Source of the DNA: an uncultured Pelagibacteraceae bacterium
Lineage (GTDB): Bacteria; Pseudomonadota; Alphaproteobacteria; Pelagibacterales; Pelagibacteraceae
DNA length: 64,000 nucleotides
Assembly (NCBI GenBank): GCA_902628275.1
Contig: CACOMI010000004.1
Location: forward strand, 62,001 to 126,000
Direction: 5' to 3'
The position numbers were made by a program, and so were the translations under genes. Positions 63,074-64,000 of this stretch are shown in pieces (positions within the stretch are counted from its first letter, which is position 1; the number at the start of each line of letters is the position of its first letter). The notes beneath the pieces were generated by a model that had not been told where the DNA came from, searched no databases, and saw only the letters and a list, made by a program, of their open reading frames with translations.

Positions 63074-64000
63074 ATGTCGAGTGAAAAAAATTATTTAAGT
63101 GATAGTTATAAAAGTTTCTTTGAAGATAGTTTGTCTGTAAAAGATCCTGAACTTTATAGAGCTATTAAAGACGAATTATCTAGACAACAACAGCATATAG
63201 AATTAATTGCTTCTGAAAATATTGTTTCTCAAGCAGTGTTAGAAGCACAAGGTTCGGTACTAACAAATAAATATGCTGAGGGATATCCGGGTAAAAGATA
63301 TTACAATGGTTGTGAACATGTTGATGTTGCTGAAAATCTTGCTATTGAAAGATTAAAAAAATTATTTAATTGTAAATTTGCAAACGCACAACCACATTCC
63401 GGTGCCCAAGCGAATGGTGCAGTATTTTTAGCTTTGTTAAGCCCAGGCGATACTTTTATGGGTATGAGTTTAAATTCAGGGGGTCATATTACTCATGGAT
63501 TAAAAATTTCAATGTCTGGTAAATGGTTTAACGCAATAGGGTATGATGTTGATAAAGAATCAGAACTAATTGATTATGATAATGTTGAAAAACTTGCTTT
63601 AGAGCATAAACCTAAACTAATAATAGCGGGCGGAAGTGCTTATTCAAGAGTAATTGACTTTAAAAGATTTAGAGAGATAGCAGATAAAATTGGTGCATAT
63701 TTAATGGTTGATATGGCACACTTTTCAGGTTTGGTTGCAGGTAAAGGTTATCCTAATCCTTGTGACTATGCTCATGTAGTTACATCAACTACACATAAAG
63801 TATTTAGAAGTGCGCGAGGCGGTATAATTTTAACTAATCATGAAGATCTTGCTAAAAAATTTAATACAGCAGTTTTTCCTGGTTATCAGGGTGGACCTTT
63901 GATGCATATTATTGCAGCCAAGGCTGCTGGATTTTTGGAGGCATTACAACCAGAATTCCAAGATTATATTAAATCTGTTTTAGCAAACGCTAAGATGCTT
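63074..64000 (+). CDS. glyA: Serine hydroxymethyltransferase, N-terminal part (truncated by window end)
   Basis: Manual translation: [61 protein letters not shown]. Confidence 0.98.
   Translation, partial: MSSEKNYLSDSYKSFFEDSLSVKDPELYRAIKDELSRQQQHIELIASENIVSQAVLEAQGSVLTNKYAEGYPGKRYYNGCEHVDVAENLAIERLKKLFNCKFANAQPHSGAQANGAVFLALLSPGDTFMGMSLNSGGHITHGLKISMSGKWFNAIGYDVDKESELIDYDNVEKLALEHKPKLIIAGGSAYSRVIDFKRFREIADKIGAYLMVDMAHFSGLVAGKGYPNPCDYAHVVTSTTHKVFRSARGGIILTNHEDLAKKFNTAVFPGYQGGPLMHIIAAKAAGFLEALQPEFQDYIKSVLANAKML

Noticed and set aside
1-64000. CRISPR arrays, IS/transposon ends, prophage genes, toxin-antitoxin or defence islands, riboswitches of known large classes
   Set aside because: Looked for repeats, transposase/integrase proteins and long structured gaps; none seen. 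Intergenic space is too small for most of these.

Overview
AT-rich, densely packed bacterial chromosome segment that looks like SAR11 / Candidatus Pelagibacter (Alphaproteobacteria). That taxonomic call is inferred from base composition, gene order and protein content; no search was run. The first ~27 kb is one near-continuous block on the + strand: secE(end)-nusG-rplKAJL-rpoBC, then a 166-nt gap, rpsL-rpsG-fusA-rpsJ, the S10/spc genes, secY-adk, and rpsM-rpsK-rpoA-rplQ. After it come housekeeping genes on both strands: rlu, lipB, mgtE, panC, galU-ugd, ridA, topA-plsY-pyrC-pyrB-ruvX, gatCAB, trhO, a MATE transporter, a nuclease, soxBDAG (sarcosine oxidase), tRNA-Ser(GCT), slt, dapA-smpB-folK-RSH-pyrE-pdxJ-acpS-lepB-rnc-recO, hemB, a 2OG-Fe(II) oxygenase, rpiB and partial glyA. 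I found no mobile element, phage, CRISPR array, defence island or biosynthetic cluster, and nothing I would call a new multi-gene system. The better leads are small: a structured, possibly pseudoknotted RNA leader upstream of rpsL; a perfect hairpin just upstream of rpoB; an RSH (ppGpp) enzyme that appears to lack the helical/RIS region; a palindrome shared by the overlapping 3' ends of two convergent genes; genes missing from conserved neighbourhoods (tuf, rpmD, era, rpoZ, dprA); pervasive TAATG stop/start junctions; and an orphan Asp/Asn-hydroxylase-like oxygenase.
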